Positions 8,248 through 16,175 of a DNA stretch of 44,633 nucleotides are shown piece by piece (the first letter of the stretch is position 1; each line of letters starts with the position of its first letter). This stretch comes from Candidatus Acetothermia bacterium (GTDB lineage: Bacteria; Bipolaricaulota; Bipolaricaulia; RBG-16-55-9; JANLFV01). The notes under the pieces are model-generated. The model did not search any database. It saw only the letters and a program-made list of their open reading frames with translations, and was not told the origin of the DNA. The DNA lies in the NCBI GenBank assembly GCA_024653345.1, contig JANLFV010000013.1, positions 1 through 44,633 of the forward strand, in the 5' to 3' direction. Made by a program: the position numbers and the translations under genes.

Positions 8248-9290
8248 ACGAGGAGTTATTAGAGATTCTGAAGAAGATCGCCCCGGGGACGCCCCTCCGC
8301 GAGGCGGTCGACTCCATCAGCGAGCGGGGGAAGGGCGGGCTGATCGTGATCGCCGAGGAGGATGTGGTGAAGCCCGTCATCCAGAGCGGCTTCCGACTGA
8401 ACACCGAGTTCACCCCCCAGCGGCTGAGCGAGCTGGCGAAGATGGACCGCGCTCTGGTCGTCGATCCCGGTCTGAAGAAGATCATCTACGCCAACGCCTT
8501 TCTCATCCCCGACCCGACGATCCCCTCCGAGGAGACCGGGACGCGCCACCTCGCGGCCGAGCAGGTGGCGAAGCAGCTCGGCGTCCCGGTCATCGCCATT
8601 TCCGCGGCCCTCGCCCGCGTCACCATCTACTACGGCCAGCTCAAATACACCCTCCACGACATCTCCGCGATCATCTCCCGCGTCAACCAGGCCCTGCGGA
8701 TCCTCGAGCAGTATCGCGGGACCTTCGACGACCTGCTGAACGAGCTGACGATGCTGGAGTTCGAGGGCCGGGTCTTCCCCTTCCATGTGGCGAATGTGAT
8801 CCAGCTCATCGTCCAGATGTTGGAGATCGAGGACGAGGTCCGGCGCTGGTTCGTCGAGCTGGGGACGGAGCGGGAGCTCCTGGAGCTATTGCTGGAGTGG
8901 ATGCTGCTCAATGTCAACGAGACTTTCGCCCTGCTCGTGCGAGATTTCCAGGTGAATGCCCAGCCGAGCCAGGAGGTGATCAGCGCGATCCGGGCCCTCC
9001 CGACGGAGGAGCTCCTTTCGACAGAGAAGGTCATGGAGATCTTGGGCTATGAGAGCGGGGAGGAGACGCTCGACACCGCGATCCCCTCCCGCGGGTTCCG
9101 GGTGCTCCGGGAGATCCCCCGGCTCCCCCTATCGGTGATCGAGGAACTGGTGCAGGAGTTCGGGAGCCTGAAGAAGCTCCTGCAGGCCGAGGAGGAGGAG
9201 TTGATGCGCGTGAAGGGGATCGCCGAGGTCCGGGCAAGGGCGATCAAATCGGGCTTGGAGCGGCTGAAGCGCCGCCTGGGGATCGCCTAG
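8244..9290 (+). CDS. disA: DisA-like protein (DNA integrity scanning) with altered cyclase motifs
   Basis: The 348-residue product has DisA length and order: N-terminal DAC domain (about 1-145), helical spine, C-terminal helix-hairpin-helix (VIEELVQEFGSLKKLLQAEE, then VKGIAEVRARAIKSGL). DisA makes c-di-AMP from two ATP. The strongly conserved DGA motif reads D68-R69-A70 here, and the RHR motif reads R101-H102-L103. The metal-binding Asp and the first Arg-His remain, but the Gly is replaced by Arg and the second Arg is lost. Surrounding sequence (IPDPTIPSEETGTRH) is otherwise typical. The start is TTG at 8244, overlapping the radA TGA, with GGAGG ten bases upstream. Activity may be reduced or lost; the DNA-binding part looks normal. 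Confidence 0.88.
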   Translation: MNEELLEILKKIAPGTPLREAVDSISERGKGGLIVIAEEDVVKPVIQSGFRLNTEFTPQRLSELAKMDRALVVDPGLKKIIYANAFLIPDPTIPSEETGTRHLAAEQVAKQLGVPVIAISAALARVTIYYGQLKYTLHDISAIISRVNQALRILEQYRGTFDDLLNELTMLEFEGRVFPFHVANVIQLIVQMLEIEDEVRRWFVELGTERELLELLLEWMLLNVNETFALLVRDFQVNAQPSQEVISAIRALPTEELLSTEKVMEILGYESGEETLDTAIPSRGFRVLREIPRLPLSVIEELVQEFGSLKKLLQAEEEELMRVKGIAEVRARAIKSGLERLKRRLGIA

Positions 9291-10106
9291 ATGAGGGAGA
9301 TCGAGAAGCTCCAGGCGGCTGCGGCCCACTTGCGGCAGGAGCTTCCGGGCACGCCGGAGCTGGGGCTGATCCTCGGCTCCGGCCTCTCAGAGGCCATCGA
9401 GCTCAAGGATGAGAGGTGCCTGGGCTTCGGTGCCATTCCCCACTTCCCCAGGCCGACGATCCTGGGCCATGCTGGTCAGCTCTGCCTCGGCGAGCTCGCG
9501 GGGAAGAAGATCCTGGTCCAGAAGGGCCGAGTCCACTACTACGAGGGCCGGACGATGGCCGAGGTCGCCTTCCCTGTCCGACTGATGAAGCTCTTGGGGG
9601 TGAAGCGGCTGATCATCACCAACGCTGCTGGGGCGATCAACGAGGGCTTCTCCCCCGGCGATCTCGTCCTGATCAAGGATCACATCAACACGATCCCGGA
9701 CAACCCCCTGCGGGGGGAGAACATCGAGGAGCTTGGGCCGCGGTTCCCCAGCATGAATGAGTCCTACAGCCCGAGGCTCCGCGAGCTAGCCGTCCGGGCA
9801 GCACTGAAGGAGGGGCTCGAGCTGAAAAAGGGGGTCTACCTGGCCGCCCCGGGGCCGATGTATGAGACCCCGGCGGAGATCCAGGCCTATAAAAGGCTAG
9901 GGGCTGACTTGGTGGGGATGTCGACTGTCCCGGAGGTAATCGCCGCGGTCCATAGCGGGCTGGAGGTGCTCGGGCTTTCCTGCGTGACGAACATGGCCGC
10001 GGGGATCGGCCACTCCAAGCTGACTCACGAAGAGGTCCTGCAAGTCACGGCCGAGCGGGGGAAGGCGTTGATCAGGCTGGTCCGGGCGATCGTGCGCGAG
10101 CTTTGA
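9291..10106 (+). CDS. punA: Purine nucleoside phosphorylase (trimeric, PunA type)
   Basis: The 271-residue product matches the trimeric PNP/MTAP family. Visible motifs are the phosphate loop LGLILGSGL near 22-30, HAGQLC, GRVHYYEG, TNAAGAINEG, MSTVPEVIAA, and near the C-terminus SCVTNMAAG. The Asn in that last motif favours purine nucleoside phosphorylase over methylthioadenosine phosphorylase, which has Asp there. It splits inosine and guanosine with phosphate in cytosolic purine salvage. The ATG follows the disA TAG with no gap and no clear ribosome site, so translation probably depends on disA. It is the last gene of the clpC operon, followed by a hairpin at 10133. Confidence 0.9.
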   Translation: MREIEKLQAAAAHLRQELPGTPELGLILGSGLSEAIELKDERCLGFGAIPHFPRPTILGHAGQLCLGELAGKKILVQKGRVHYYEGRTMAEVAFPVRLMKLLGVKRLIITNAAGAINEGFSPGDLVLIKDHINTIPDNPLRGENIEELGPRFPSMNESYSPRLRELAVRAALKEGLELKKGVYLAAPGPMYETPAEIQAYKRLGADLVGMSTVPEVIAAVHSGLEVLGLSCVTNMAAGIGHSKLTHEEVLQVTAERGKALIRLVRAIVREL

Positions 10107-10132
10107 GCTAGCCCGGAGCATCTCCGATGTCG

Positions 10133-10153
10133 CCCGGCCGGCGGTCGGGTTTC
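10133..10153 (+). terminator. Rho-independent terminator after the clpC-radA-disA-PNP operon
   Basis: CCCGGC (10133-10138) pairs with GTCGGG (10144-10149, one G-U) around a five-base loop, followed by TTTCT. Confidence 0.6.
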
Positions 10154-10225
10154 TGCCCTAACTGGGACTGGGCTCCTCAGTTCCGCCTCAGTTTGCCGCT
10201 AATCTGATGCGGAGGTGATGAGCTG

Positions 10226-10603
10226 GTGAAAACACTTGATGAGATCGCGACGAACGGCCACTCGAAGCAGTGGCTCTACCGGCGGATCGTGGCCCTGGAG
10301 GAGGCCGGCCTGATGGAGGCCCGCCGTGGGCCGGCGAACACCATCCTCCTCGACCCAATCCAGGAGGGGCTTTTACAGAAGCTCATCAGTTTGGAGGCAA
10401 ACTGTAAGAGGACGAGAGTAGCCATTGAGAAGCTGCGATACGAGATCGCCCTCGCGGAGAACGCCCGCCTCCGCGCGGAGCTGAAGCAGCGCGACGAGGA
10501 GATCCAACGGCTGCACGCGCTGGTCGAGGTCCGGCGGCCCTGGTGGAGAGCGGTCCTCGGCTGGTTCGCTCGGGCCCGGCGGGGGCGAAGGCCCGGCGGC
10601 TAG
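10226..10603 (+). CDS. Small winged-helix/coiled-coil protein, function unknown
   Basis: GTG at 10226 with GGAGG ten bases upstream gives 125 residues. Residues 1-45 look like a winged-helix DNA-binding unit (HSKQWLYRRIVALEEAGLME, then a basic wing). Residues about 50-105 are a long charged helix (IALAENARLRAELKQRDEEI) predicted to coil. The C-terminus is Trp/Arg-rich (WWRAVLGWFARARRGRR) and may contact membrane or nucleic acid. It sits alone between a terminator and the serine-operon promoter. The layout suggests a MerR-like or chromosome-associated regulator, but no family is recognised. It could act on the adjacent serine operon; that is inference from position only. Confidence 0.65.
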   Translation: MKTLDEIATNGHSKQWLYRRIVALEEAGLMEARRGPANTILLDPIQEGLLQKLISLEANCKRTRVAIEKLRYEIALAENARLRAELKQRDEEIQRLHALVEVRRPWWRAVLGWFARARRGRRPGG

Positions 10604-10624
10604 CCCGGCAGGGCTGGGCTCCGT

Positions 10625-10677
10625 TTGACAATCGTCCCTTGAATCCAGGATAATCCAGCGAAGATCACGACGTGATC
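10625..10677 (+). promoter_or_regulatory. Promoter plus operator-like dyad of the serine operon
   Basis: TTGACA (10625-10630) and GATAAT (10649-10654), spacer 18. Just after the predicted transcription start lies a perfect dyad, GATCACG-A-CGTGATC (10663-10677), in front of the AAGGAGG of the aminotransferase. Its position between start site and ribosome site is that of a repressor operator. Confidence 0.65.
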
Positions 10678-10690
10678 CGAAGGAGGGAAG

Positions 10691-11770
10691 ATGCATAAGA
10701 AGCTCTTTATCCCTGGCCCGACGGAGGTCCGGCCGGAGATCCTCAAAGAGATGGCTAGGCCGATGATCGGCCACCGGATGAAGGAGTTCTCGACGCTCCT
10801 GATGGAGGTCACCGCCAAGGTCCAGAAGCTCCTCTACACCAAGAACCATCTGTTCATGTCCACCTCCAGCTCGACGGGGATGATGGAGGGCGCGGTCCGG
10901 AACTGCGTGGGCAAGCGGTGCCTCAACTGCATCTGCGGGGCCTTCTCCCAAAGGTGGCATGAGATCACCCTCGCCAACGGCAAGGAGGCCGATCCCCTCG
11001 AGGTCGAGTGGGGCAAGGCCAACCTACCCGAGGCGATCGACGAGAAGCTCAAGACCGGGAGATACGACGCGATCACCGTCGTCCACAACGAGAGCTCCAC
11101 GGGGGTGATGAACCCCCTCCCCGAGATCGCCGAGGTCATGAAGAAATACCCGGATGTGATCTTCATGGTCGACGCCGTCTCCTCGATGACCGGGGTGAAG
11201 ATCGAGGTGGACAAGCTGGGGATCGATGTGATCCTCGCCGGGGTCCAGAAGTGCTTCGCCCTCCCGCCGGGGCTGACGGTCGTGGCGGTGAGCGAGAAAG
11301 CCCTCAAGAAGGCGGAGCAGGTCAAGAACCGCGGCTACTACTTCGACTTCCTGACCTTTAAGCGCTACCTCGACGAGCGGCAGCAGACCCCCGCGACGCC
11401 CTCGATCTCCCACCTCTATGCCCTGAACAAGCAGATGGACGACATCTTCGCCGAGGGGCTGGAGAACCGGTTCGCAAGGCACAAGCGGATGGCCGATTCC
11501 GTCCGCAGGTGGGCCCGGGAGAACTTCGCCCTCTTCGCCCAGCCGGGGTATGAGTCGAACACCCTGACGGCGATCAAGAACACCAAGGGGATCAGCGTCG
11601 CCAAGCTCAATGAGGAACTGGGCAGGCGCGGGGCGGCGATCTCCAACGGCTACGGGAAGCTGAAGGAGAAGACCTTCAGGATCGCCCACATGGGCGACAT
11701 CCAGCCGGCCGATGTCGACCAGCTATTGGCCTGGATCGACGAGATCGTGGCTGCCGGCGTGCCGGCCTGA
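10691..11770 (+). CDS. Class V aminotransferase, probable phosphoserine (or serine-glyoxylate) aminotransferase
   Basis: The 359-residue product belongs to the alanine-glyoxylate/serine-pyruvate class V aminotransferases. It starts with FIPGPTEVRPEIL and has the small-residue cofactor loop STSSSTGMMEGAVRN, the Asp-containing MVDAVSSMTG strand, and the PLP Schiff-base lysine K187 in GVQKCFALPPGL. Next to serA, the likely reaction is 3-phosphohydroxypyruvate plus glutamate to phosphoserine, as proposed for the short family members used instead of SerC in several thermophiles. Serine-glyoxylate or alanine-glyoxylate transamination is the alternative. It is first gene of the operon, with AAGGAGG just before the ATG, ten bases upstream of serA. 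Confidence 0.88.
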   Translation: MHKKLFIPGPTEVRPEILKEMARPMIGHRMKEFSTLLMEVTAKVQKLLYTKNHLFMSTSSSTGMMEGAVRNCVGKRCLNCICGAFSQRWHEITLANGKEADPLEVEWGKANLPEAIDEKLKTGRYDAITVVHNESSTGVMNPLPEIAEVMKKYPDVIFMVDAVSSMTGVKIEVDKLGIDVILAGVQKCFALPPGLTVVAVSEKALKKAEQVKNRGYYFDFLTFKRYLDERQQTPATPSISHLYALNKQMDDIFAEGLENRFARHKRMADSVRRWARENFALFAQPGYESNTLTAIKNTKGISVAKLNEELGRRGAAISNGYGKLKEKTFRIAHMGDIQPADVDQLLAWIDEIVAAGVPA

Positions 11771-11780
11771 GGAGGTGGAG

Positions 11781-12689
11781 ATGAAGATCTTGGTGAGCGA
11801 CTCCATCGTGGAGGCGGGGGTCCAGCGGCTCCGCGAGGCGGGGTTCGAGGTCGAGGTCAAGACCGGCCTCAAGCCGGAGGAGCTGATCAGAGTGATCCCG
11901 GAATACGACGGCCTGATCGTCCGCTCGGCCACGAAGGTGACCCGCGAGGTGATCCAGGCGGGGAAGAACCTGAAGGCGATCGGCCGGGCGGGGATCGGGC
12001 TCGATAACATCGATACCGAGGCGGCCAAGGAGCGCGGGATCAGGGTGCTGAACACGCCCGAGGCCACCACGATCTCCGTGGCCGAGCTGACGATCGGCCA
12101 TATGCTGGCCCTCGCCCGGCACATCCCCCAGGCCACAGCCTCCCTCAAGGCCGGGAAGTGGGAGAAGAAGCTCTTCATGGGGACCGAGCTCTACGGGAAG
12201 ACCCTGGGGATCATCGGGCTCGGGCGGATCGGAAGAGAAGTAGCTAAAAGGGCGAGCGCCTTCGGGATGGACCTCGTGGCCTATGACCCCTATGTGCGCG
12301 AGGGGGACGTCCGTGACCTCGGGCTGAAGCTCCTCCCCCTGGAGGACCTCCTCCGCTACTCAGACTACATCACCATCCATGTCCCGCTCACCCCGGAGAC
12401 GAAGCACATCCTGGGGAAGCGGCAGTTCGAGCTGATGAAGCCGGGAGTGCGGATCATCAACTGCGCCCGCGGGGGTGTCATCGACGAGCAAGCGCTCTAC
12501 GAGGCCCTCGTCTCGGGGAAGGTCGCCGGGGCGGCCTTGGATGTGTTCGAGGAGGAGCCGCCGAAGGATAACCCTCTGCTGAAGCTAGATAATGTCATCG
12601 GGACCCCGCATCTCGGCGCTTCCGCCGAGGAAGGGCAGGAGCGGGCCGGGGTGGAGATCGCCGCGAAGCTGATCTCAGCCCTGAGCTAG
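11781..12689 (+). CDS. serA: D-3-phosphoglycerate dehydrogenase, short form
   Basis: The start is ATG 11781, with GGAGG about seven bases upstream, giving 302 residues. An in-frame ATG at 11712 lies inside the aminotransferase and lacks a ribosome site. The D-2-hydroxyacid dehydrogenase fold is clear: RAGIGLDNID, NAD motif GLGRIGREVA, catalytic Arg in NCARGGVIDE, Glu in the DVFEEEPPKDNP region, His in TPHLGASA. It oxidises 3-phosphoglycerate in the first step of serine synthesis. The C-terminal ASB/ACT domains that give serine feedback in the long form are absent, so allosteric control by serine is not expected. DUF1015 follows after nine bases. Confidence 0.92.
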   Translation: MKILVSDSIVEAGVQRLREAGFEVEVKTGLKPEELIRVIPEYDGLIVRSATKVTREVIQAGKNLKAIGRAGIGLDNIDTEAAKERGIRVLNTPEATTISVAELTIGHMLALARHIPQATASLKAGKWEKKLFMGTELYGKTLGIIGLGRIGREVAKRASAFGMDLVAYDPYVREGDVRDLGLKLLPLEDLLRYSDYITIHVPLTPETKHILGKRQFELMKPGVRIINCARGGVIDEQALYEALVSGKVAGAALDVFEEEPPKDNPLLKLDNVIGTPHLGASAEEGQERAGVEIAAKLISALS

Positions 12690-12698
12690 GAGGCTGGG

Positions 12699-14006
12699 AT
12701 GGCCGAGATCTTCCCCTTCCGCGGGATCAGATACAACCCCGAGCGGGTGGACCTCTCGGAGGTCGTGACCCAGCCTTACGACAAGATTAGCCCCGAGATG
12801 CAGGAGGAGTATTATCTTCGGAGCCCTCATAACTTCGTCAGGCTCAACCTCAACCGCTCGCCGGGCGAGCGGCGCTACTCCGAGGCAAAGGAGACGCTCG
12901 AACGGTGGCTGGACGAGCAGATCCTGATCCAGGACTCTCGGCCGACGGTCTATGCCTACTACCAGGACTACCGGGGAGAGAATAGAGCGAGCCTGACGCG
13001 GAAGGGGTTCATCGCGCTGTTCAAGCTCGCGGAATACGGCAAGGGGATCCTGCCCCACGAGCGGACGCTCGCCAAGCCCAAAGAGGACCGGCTCAAGCTG
13101 ATGCGGGCCACAAGGGCCAACCTCGGCCAGGTCTTCGTCCTCTACTCCGACCCGAAGCTGGTGGTCAACCACCTCTTGGATCAGGCGATCGCGGGCCGAG
13201 CCCCGCTCCGGGCCGTCGATCCCTTCGACCGCGGCACGACTCACCGCCTCTGGCCGATCCAAGACCAAGCCAGCCTGGAGGGGATCGTCGAGGCGATGCG
13301 GGATAAGACGCTGTTCATCGCCGACGGCCACCACCGCTATGAGACGGCCCTCGCCTTCCGCAAGGAGATGGAAGCGGTGGGTGCGGAGTGCTCCTGCCCC
13401 GAGTGCTATCACAATGTGATGCTCACCTTCGTGAACATGGACGACCGCGGGCTCGTGATCTTCCCGACTCACCGGCTGATCCACGAGCTCGGCGAGCAGG
13501 AGCCCGCACGGCTGAAGAGAGAGCTCGCCCGCTACTTCAGGGTGGAGAAGCTCGGGGTCGGGGAGCGCGAGCAGCTCTTGGCAGGCCTCCGCCGGGCCGC
13601 CGAAGGAGGACGGCATGCCTTCGGGCTCGCCCTCCGCGGGCTCGAGGACTACTACCTCCTCGAGCTGAAGGATGAGGCCGTGATGGACAAGTTGGTCCCC
13701 GACCGCTCCCCGGAGTGGCGGCGGCTCGATGTGACGATCTGCCATTACCTCCTTCTGGACAAGGTCTTCGGGATCGGCCCGGACGCCGTCGAGGGGAAGG
13801 TCGACTACAAGCGGAGCGCCCAGGAGGCGCTCGAGCTCGTCGCGGCGGGGAAGGAGGCCGGGGCGATCCTCCTGAATCCGACGAAGGTGGAGGAGGTCCG
13901 AGCGATCGCGCGGAACGGCGAGCGGATGCCCCAGAAGTCGACGGACTTCTACCCCAAGATGCTGAGCGGCCTGGTGCTCAATAGGCTCTGCAGCCCTGAG
14001 AGCTGA
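12699..14006 (+). CDS. DUF1015 family protein, serine-operon member
   Basis: The 435-residue protein carries the DUF1015 signatures FPFRGIRYNPERV and VVTQPYDKISPEMQ at the N-terminus, a central DGHHRYETAL motif near 208, and the C-terminal MPQKSTDFYPKMLSGLV. It is full length. DUF1015 genes frequently sit beside serA and a class V aminotransferase, and I recall the family as distantly related to the ParB/serine-kinase fold. A role in handling serine or phosphoserine would complete this pathway, because no SerB phosphatase is encoded in the window. That is inference; the biochemical activity is not shown by the sequence. Confidence 0.85.
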   Translation: MAEIFPFRGIRYNPERVDLSEVVTQPYDKISPEMQEEYYLRSPHNFVRLNLNRSPGERRYSEAKETLERWLDEQILIQDSRPTVYAYYQDYRGENRASLTRKGFIALFKLAEYGKGILPHERTLAKPKEDRLKLMRATRANLGQVFVLYSDPKLVVNHLLDQAIAGRAPLRAVDPFDRGTTHRLWPIQDQASLEGIVEAMRDKTLFIADGHHRYETALAFRKEMEAVGAECSCPECYHNVMLTFVNMDDRGLVIFPTHRLIHELGEQEPARLKRELARYFRVEKLGVGEREQLLAGLRRAAEGGRHAFGLALRGLEDYYLLELKDEAVMDKLVPDRSPEWRRLDVTICHYLLLDKVFGIGPDAVEGKVDYKRSAQEALELVAAGKEAGAILLNPTKVEEVRAIARNGERMPQKSTDFYPKMLSGLVLNRLCSPES

Positions 14007-14061
14007 GCGTGGCGAGTGCCTCGATCGCGCGAGGGTTAGCGTGTCCGCCTGTTAGGAGATC

Positions 14062-14181
14062 ATGGGCCCATTGAACACCCCCTGGCTGACCTTTCTCGCC
14101 TGGATCGTCACCGCAGGGAGCGTCCTTGGGGCAGTCGTCTGGGCGATCTGGCTCTTCAAGCCCGGGGAAGGCGAGCGATGA
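14062..14181 (+). CDS. 39-residue single-helix symporter accessory protein
   Basis: ATG 14062 (AGGAG six bases upstream) gives 39 residues: a short polar start, one transmembrane helix (LTFLAWIVTAGSVLGAVVWA) and a charged tail (FKPGEGER). Its TGA overlaps the ATG of the sodium:solute symporter by four bases (ATGA). Tiny one-helix proteins directly before such symporters are known as symporter small accessory proteins. Placement, length and topology fit. Confidence 0.7.
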   Translation: MGPLNTPWLTFLAWIVTAGSVLGAVVWAIWLFKPGEGER

Positions 14182-15626
14182 GCGAGCGGGCGATCTACTC
14201 TATCGTGCTGGCCCTCTACCTCAGCCTGCTCTTGCTCGTCGGGCTCTTCACCTCCCGCCGACTCCGCCATGTCGGGGACTTCTATCTCGGCGGGCGGAGG
14301 ATCGGCCCCTGGGTCACGGCCTTCTCCTATGTCGCGGCCTACTTCTCCTCGGTGGTGATCATCGGCGGGGGCGGGTTCGGCTATAAGTATGGGATGGCCA
14401 CCCTGTGGATCGGGGCGATCAATGTCCTCTTGGGGTGCACCCTTGCCTGGATCGTCCTGGGGAAGAGGGTGCGGGAGTTCACCACCCGCCTGGGGACGAT
14501 GACTATCCCGGGGTTCGTGGCCGAGCGCTTCCGGGCCAGGGAGGCGAGGCTCTTCCTCGCCGCGGTCATCACCGTCTTCTTGATCGTCTACAATGTGAGC
14601 ATTCTCAAGGGGATGGGCCATACCTTCGAGGTGCTCATGGGGCTCCCCTACACCTGGGGTGTGCTCCTCTCTGGGGCGATCATCGTCCTCTATGTCGCCT
14701 GGGGCGGGTATCTCGCGGTCGTCTGGACCGGCTTCTTCCAGGCCTGGGTGATGGGCGCGGGCCTGATCTTGCTCGCCTTCGGGGCCGTGAAGGCCGTGGG
14801 CGGGCTTGCGGAAGCGAACCTGAAGCTCATGGCCATCGACCCCGGGCTGGTCGAGACCCCCGGGACTTGGGGCTGGGCCGGGCTCGTCTCCTACTGCCTG
14901 ATCGTCTCCTTCGGCGTCTGGGGGATGCCCCAGATGGTGATCCGCTTCTACTCGATCAAGGATGTGAGGATGCTCCGGATCGGGGCGGTCGTGGCCTCCC
15001 TCGGGGGGAGCATGGCCCTCTTGCCTTACCTCTGCGGGGCGATCGCGCGGGTCCTCCATCCCGGCCTGGCCAGCCCCGACTTGGCGATCCCGACCTTGAC
15101 CAAGGCCGTGCTCTCGCCCTGGGGCGGGGCGGTCTTCTTCGCCGGGGTCCTCGCCGCGGGGATGTCTACTTTCTCCTCGGTCTTGATCATCACCTCGAGT
15201 GCGCTCGTCCGGGACTTCCTCGAGGAGGGCTTGAACCGCAGGCTCTCGGAGCGCCAGGCCCTCCGCTTGAGCCGAATCAGCAGCCTGATCGTCGGCCTGG
15301 TCGCGCTCCTGATCGCGCTCCGTCCTCCGGGACTGATCCTGGTCCTTACGGCCTTTGCCTGGGCCGTGATCGCCTCGACGACCCTCTGGCCGCTCCTCTT
15401 CGGGATCTACTGGAAGGGCGCGACCCGCTTAGGCGCGCTCTTCTCCATGGTCGGAGGCTTTCTTATAGCACTGATCTGGATGGCGATCGGGAGTCCATTC
15501 GGGGTCCACGGCTTTATCCCGGGGCTCGGAGTGGGGCTGATCTTGCTTGTCCTGGTAAGCCGGTTCACCGAGAAGCTCCCCGAGGGCCACCTCGCGCGGC
15601 TTTGGGGCGAGCGAGAGCCCGGATAG
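14178..15626 (+). CDS. Sodium:solute symporter family (SSS) transporter
   Basis: The 482-residue protein has about 13 hydrophobic helices and SSS hallmarks: N-terminal GLFTSRRLRHVGDFYLGGR, the early YVAAYFSSVVIIGGGGFGY stretch, and late AAGMSTFSSVLIITSSALV, which resembles the SSS signature and its Na+-site Ser/Thr residues. It is an inner-membrane Na+-coupled importer. The substrate is not readable from sequence; proline, pantothenate, sugars and carboxylates are all known in the family. Its position after the serine genes is suggestive only. It is coupled to the 39-residue helix protein by an ATGA overlap and ends about 50 bases from a convergent gene. Confidence 0.88.
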   Translation: MSERAIYSIVLALYLSLLLLVGLFTSRRLRHVGDFYLGGRRIGPWVTAFSYVAAYFSSVVIIGGGGFGYKYGMATLWIGAINVLLGCTLAWIVLGKRVREFTTRLGTMTIPGFVAERFRAREARLFLAAVITVFLIVYNVSILKGMGHTFEVLMGLPYTWGVLLSGAIIVLYVAWGGYLAVVWTGFFQAWVMGAGLILLAFGAVKAVGGLAEANLKLMAIDPGLVETPGTWGWAGLVSYCLIVSFGVWGMPQMVIRFYSIKDVRMLRIGAVVASLGGSMALLPYLCGAIARVLHPGLASPDLAIPTLTKAVLSPWGGAVFFAGVLAAGMSTFSSVLIITSSALVRDFLEEGLNRRLSERQALRLSRISSLIVGLVALLIALRPPGLILVLTAFAWAVIASTTLWPLLFGIYWKGATRLGALFSMVGGFLIALIWMAIGSPFGVHGFIPGLGVGLILLVLVSRFTEKLPEGHLARLWGEREPG

Positions 15627-15677
15627 CGCGAGCTGACGCCTAGGCCACTGATCCTCGCCGCGCTCATCTGAGCCGAT

Positions 15678-16163
15678 CTAGCCCAGCTCGAAGATCTCAG
15701 CCCGGAGCCCCTCGAGGTCCACGATCGCCGCGGTCGGACGGCCGGTCAGCCAGCCCCCGCCCTCCCCGGGGTTCAGGACCAGTGGTGAGCCCTCTCGCAG
15801 CTCGAGCTCGTGCGTGTGGCCGTAGACGATCAGGTCGTATCTCGCCGAGGCGATGAGCGCCTCCAGGAGGTCGGGCTTGTGCAGCAGTGCGATCCGCCGG
15901 CCCCCGAGCTCGAGCTCGCGCTGGCCGTCGTAGAGCTCTCCAATGCCTGCATAGCGCTTGAGCAGATAGGGCTTGTCTCCGTCGTTGTTCCCGAAGACCC
16001 CCACGAGCTTGGCCTGGAGCTTGCCGAACTCTCTAGCGGTAAACGGAGAGACGAAGTCCCCGGCGTGCAGGACCAGCTCGACGCCAGCGCGGTTGAATAG
16101 CTCCACAGCCCGTGCGATCTTGGGCAGGTTGTCATGCGTGTCGGCGATGACCCCGATCTTCAT
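15678..16163 (-). CDS. YfcE/MJ0936-type metallophosphoesterase
   Basis: The 161-residue product carries the calcineurin-like di-metal motifs in order: DTHDN near 8-12, HAGDFVSPF near 35, GNNDGDK near 57, and YGHTHELE near 115. These are the Asp, His, Asn and GHTH metal ligands. Length is normal for the YfcE/MJ0936 family, whose members hydrolyse phosphodiesters in vitro with physiological substrates mostly unknown. GGAGG lies just before the ATG at 16163. It is the last gene of the def-yggS-phosphoesterase group, 12 bases after yggS. Confidence 0.88.
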   Translation of the reverse strand: MKIGVIADTHDNLPKIARAVELFNRAGVELVLHAGDFVSPFTAREFGKLQAKLVGVFGNNDGDKPYLLKRYAGIGELYDGQRELELGGRRIALLHKPDLLEALIASARYDLIVYGHTHELELREGSPLVLNPGEGGGWLTGRPTAAIVDLEGLRAEIFELG

Positions 16164-16175
16164 CTCTTCCCTCCT

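Noticed and set aside
11712-11780. Upstream in-frame extension of serA
   Set aside because: It lies inside the aminotransferase, has no ribosome site, and would add residues not seen in SerA.
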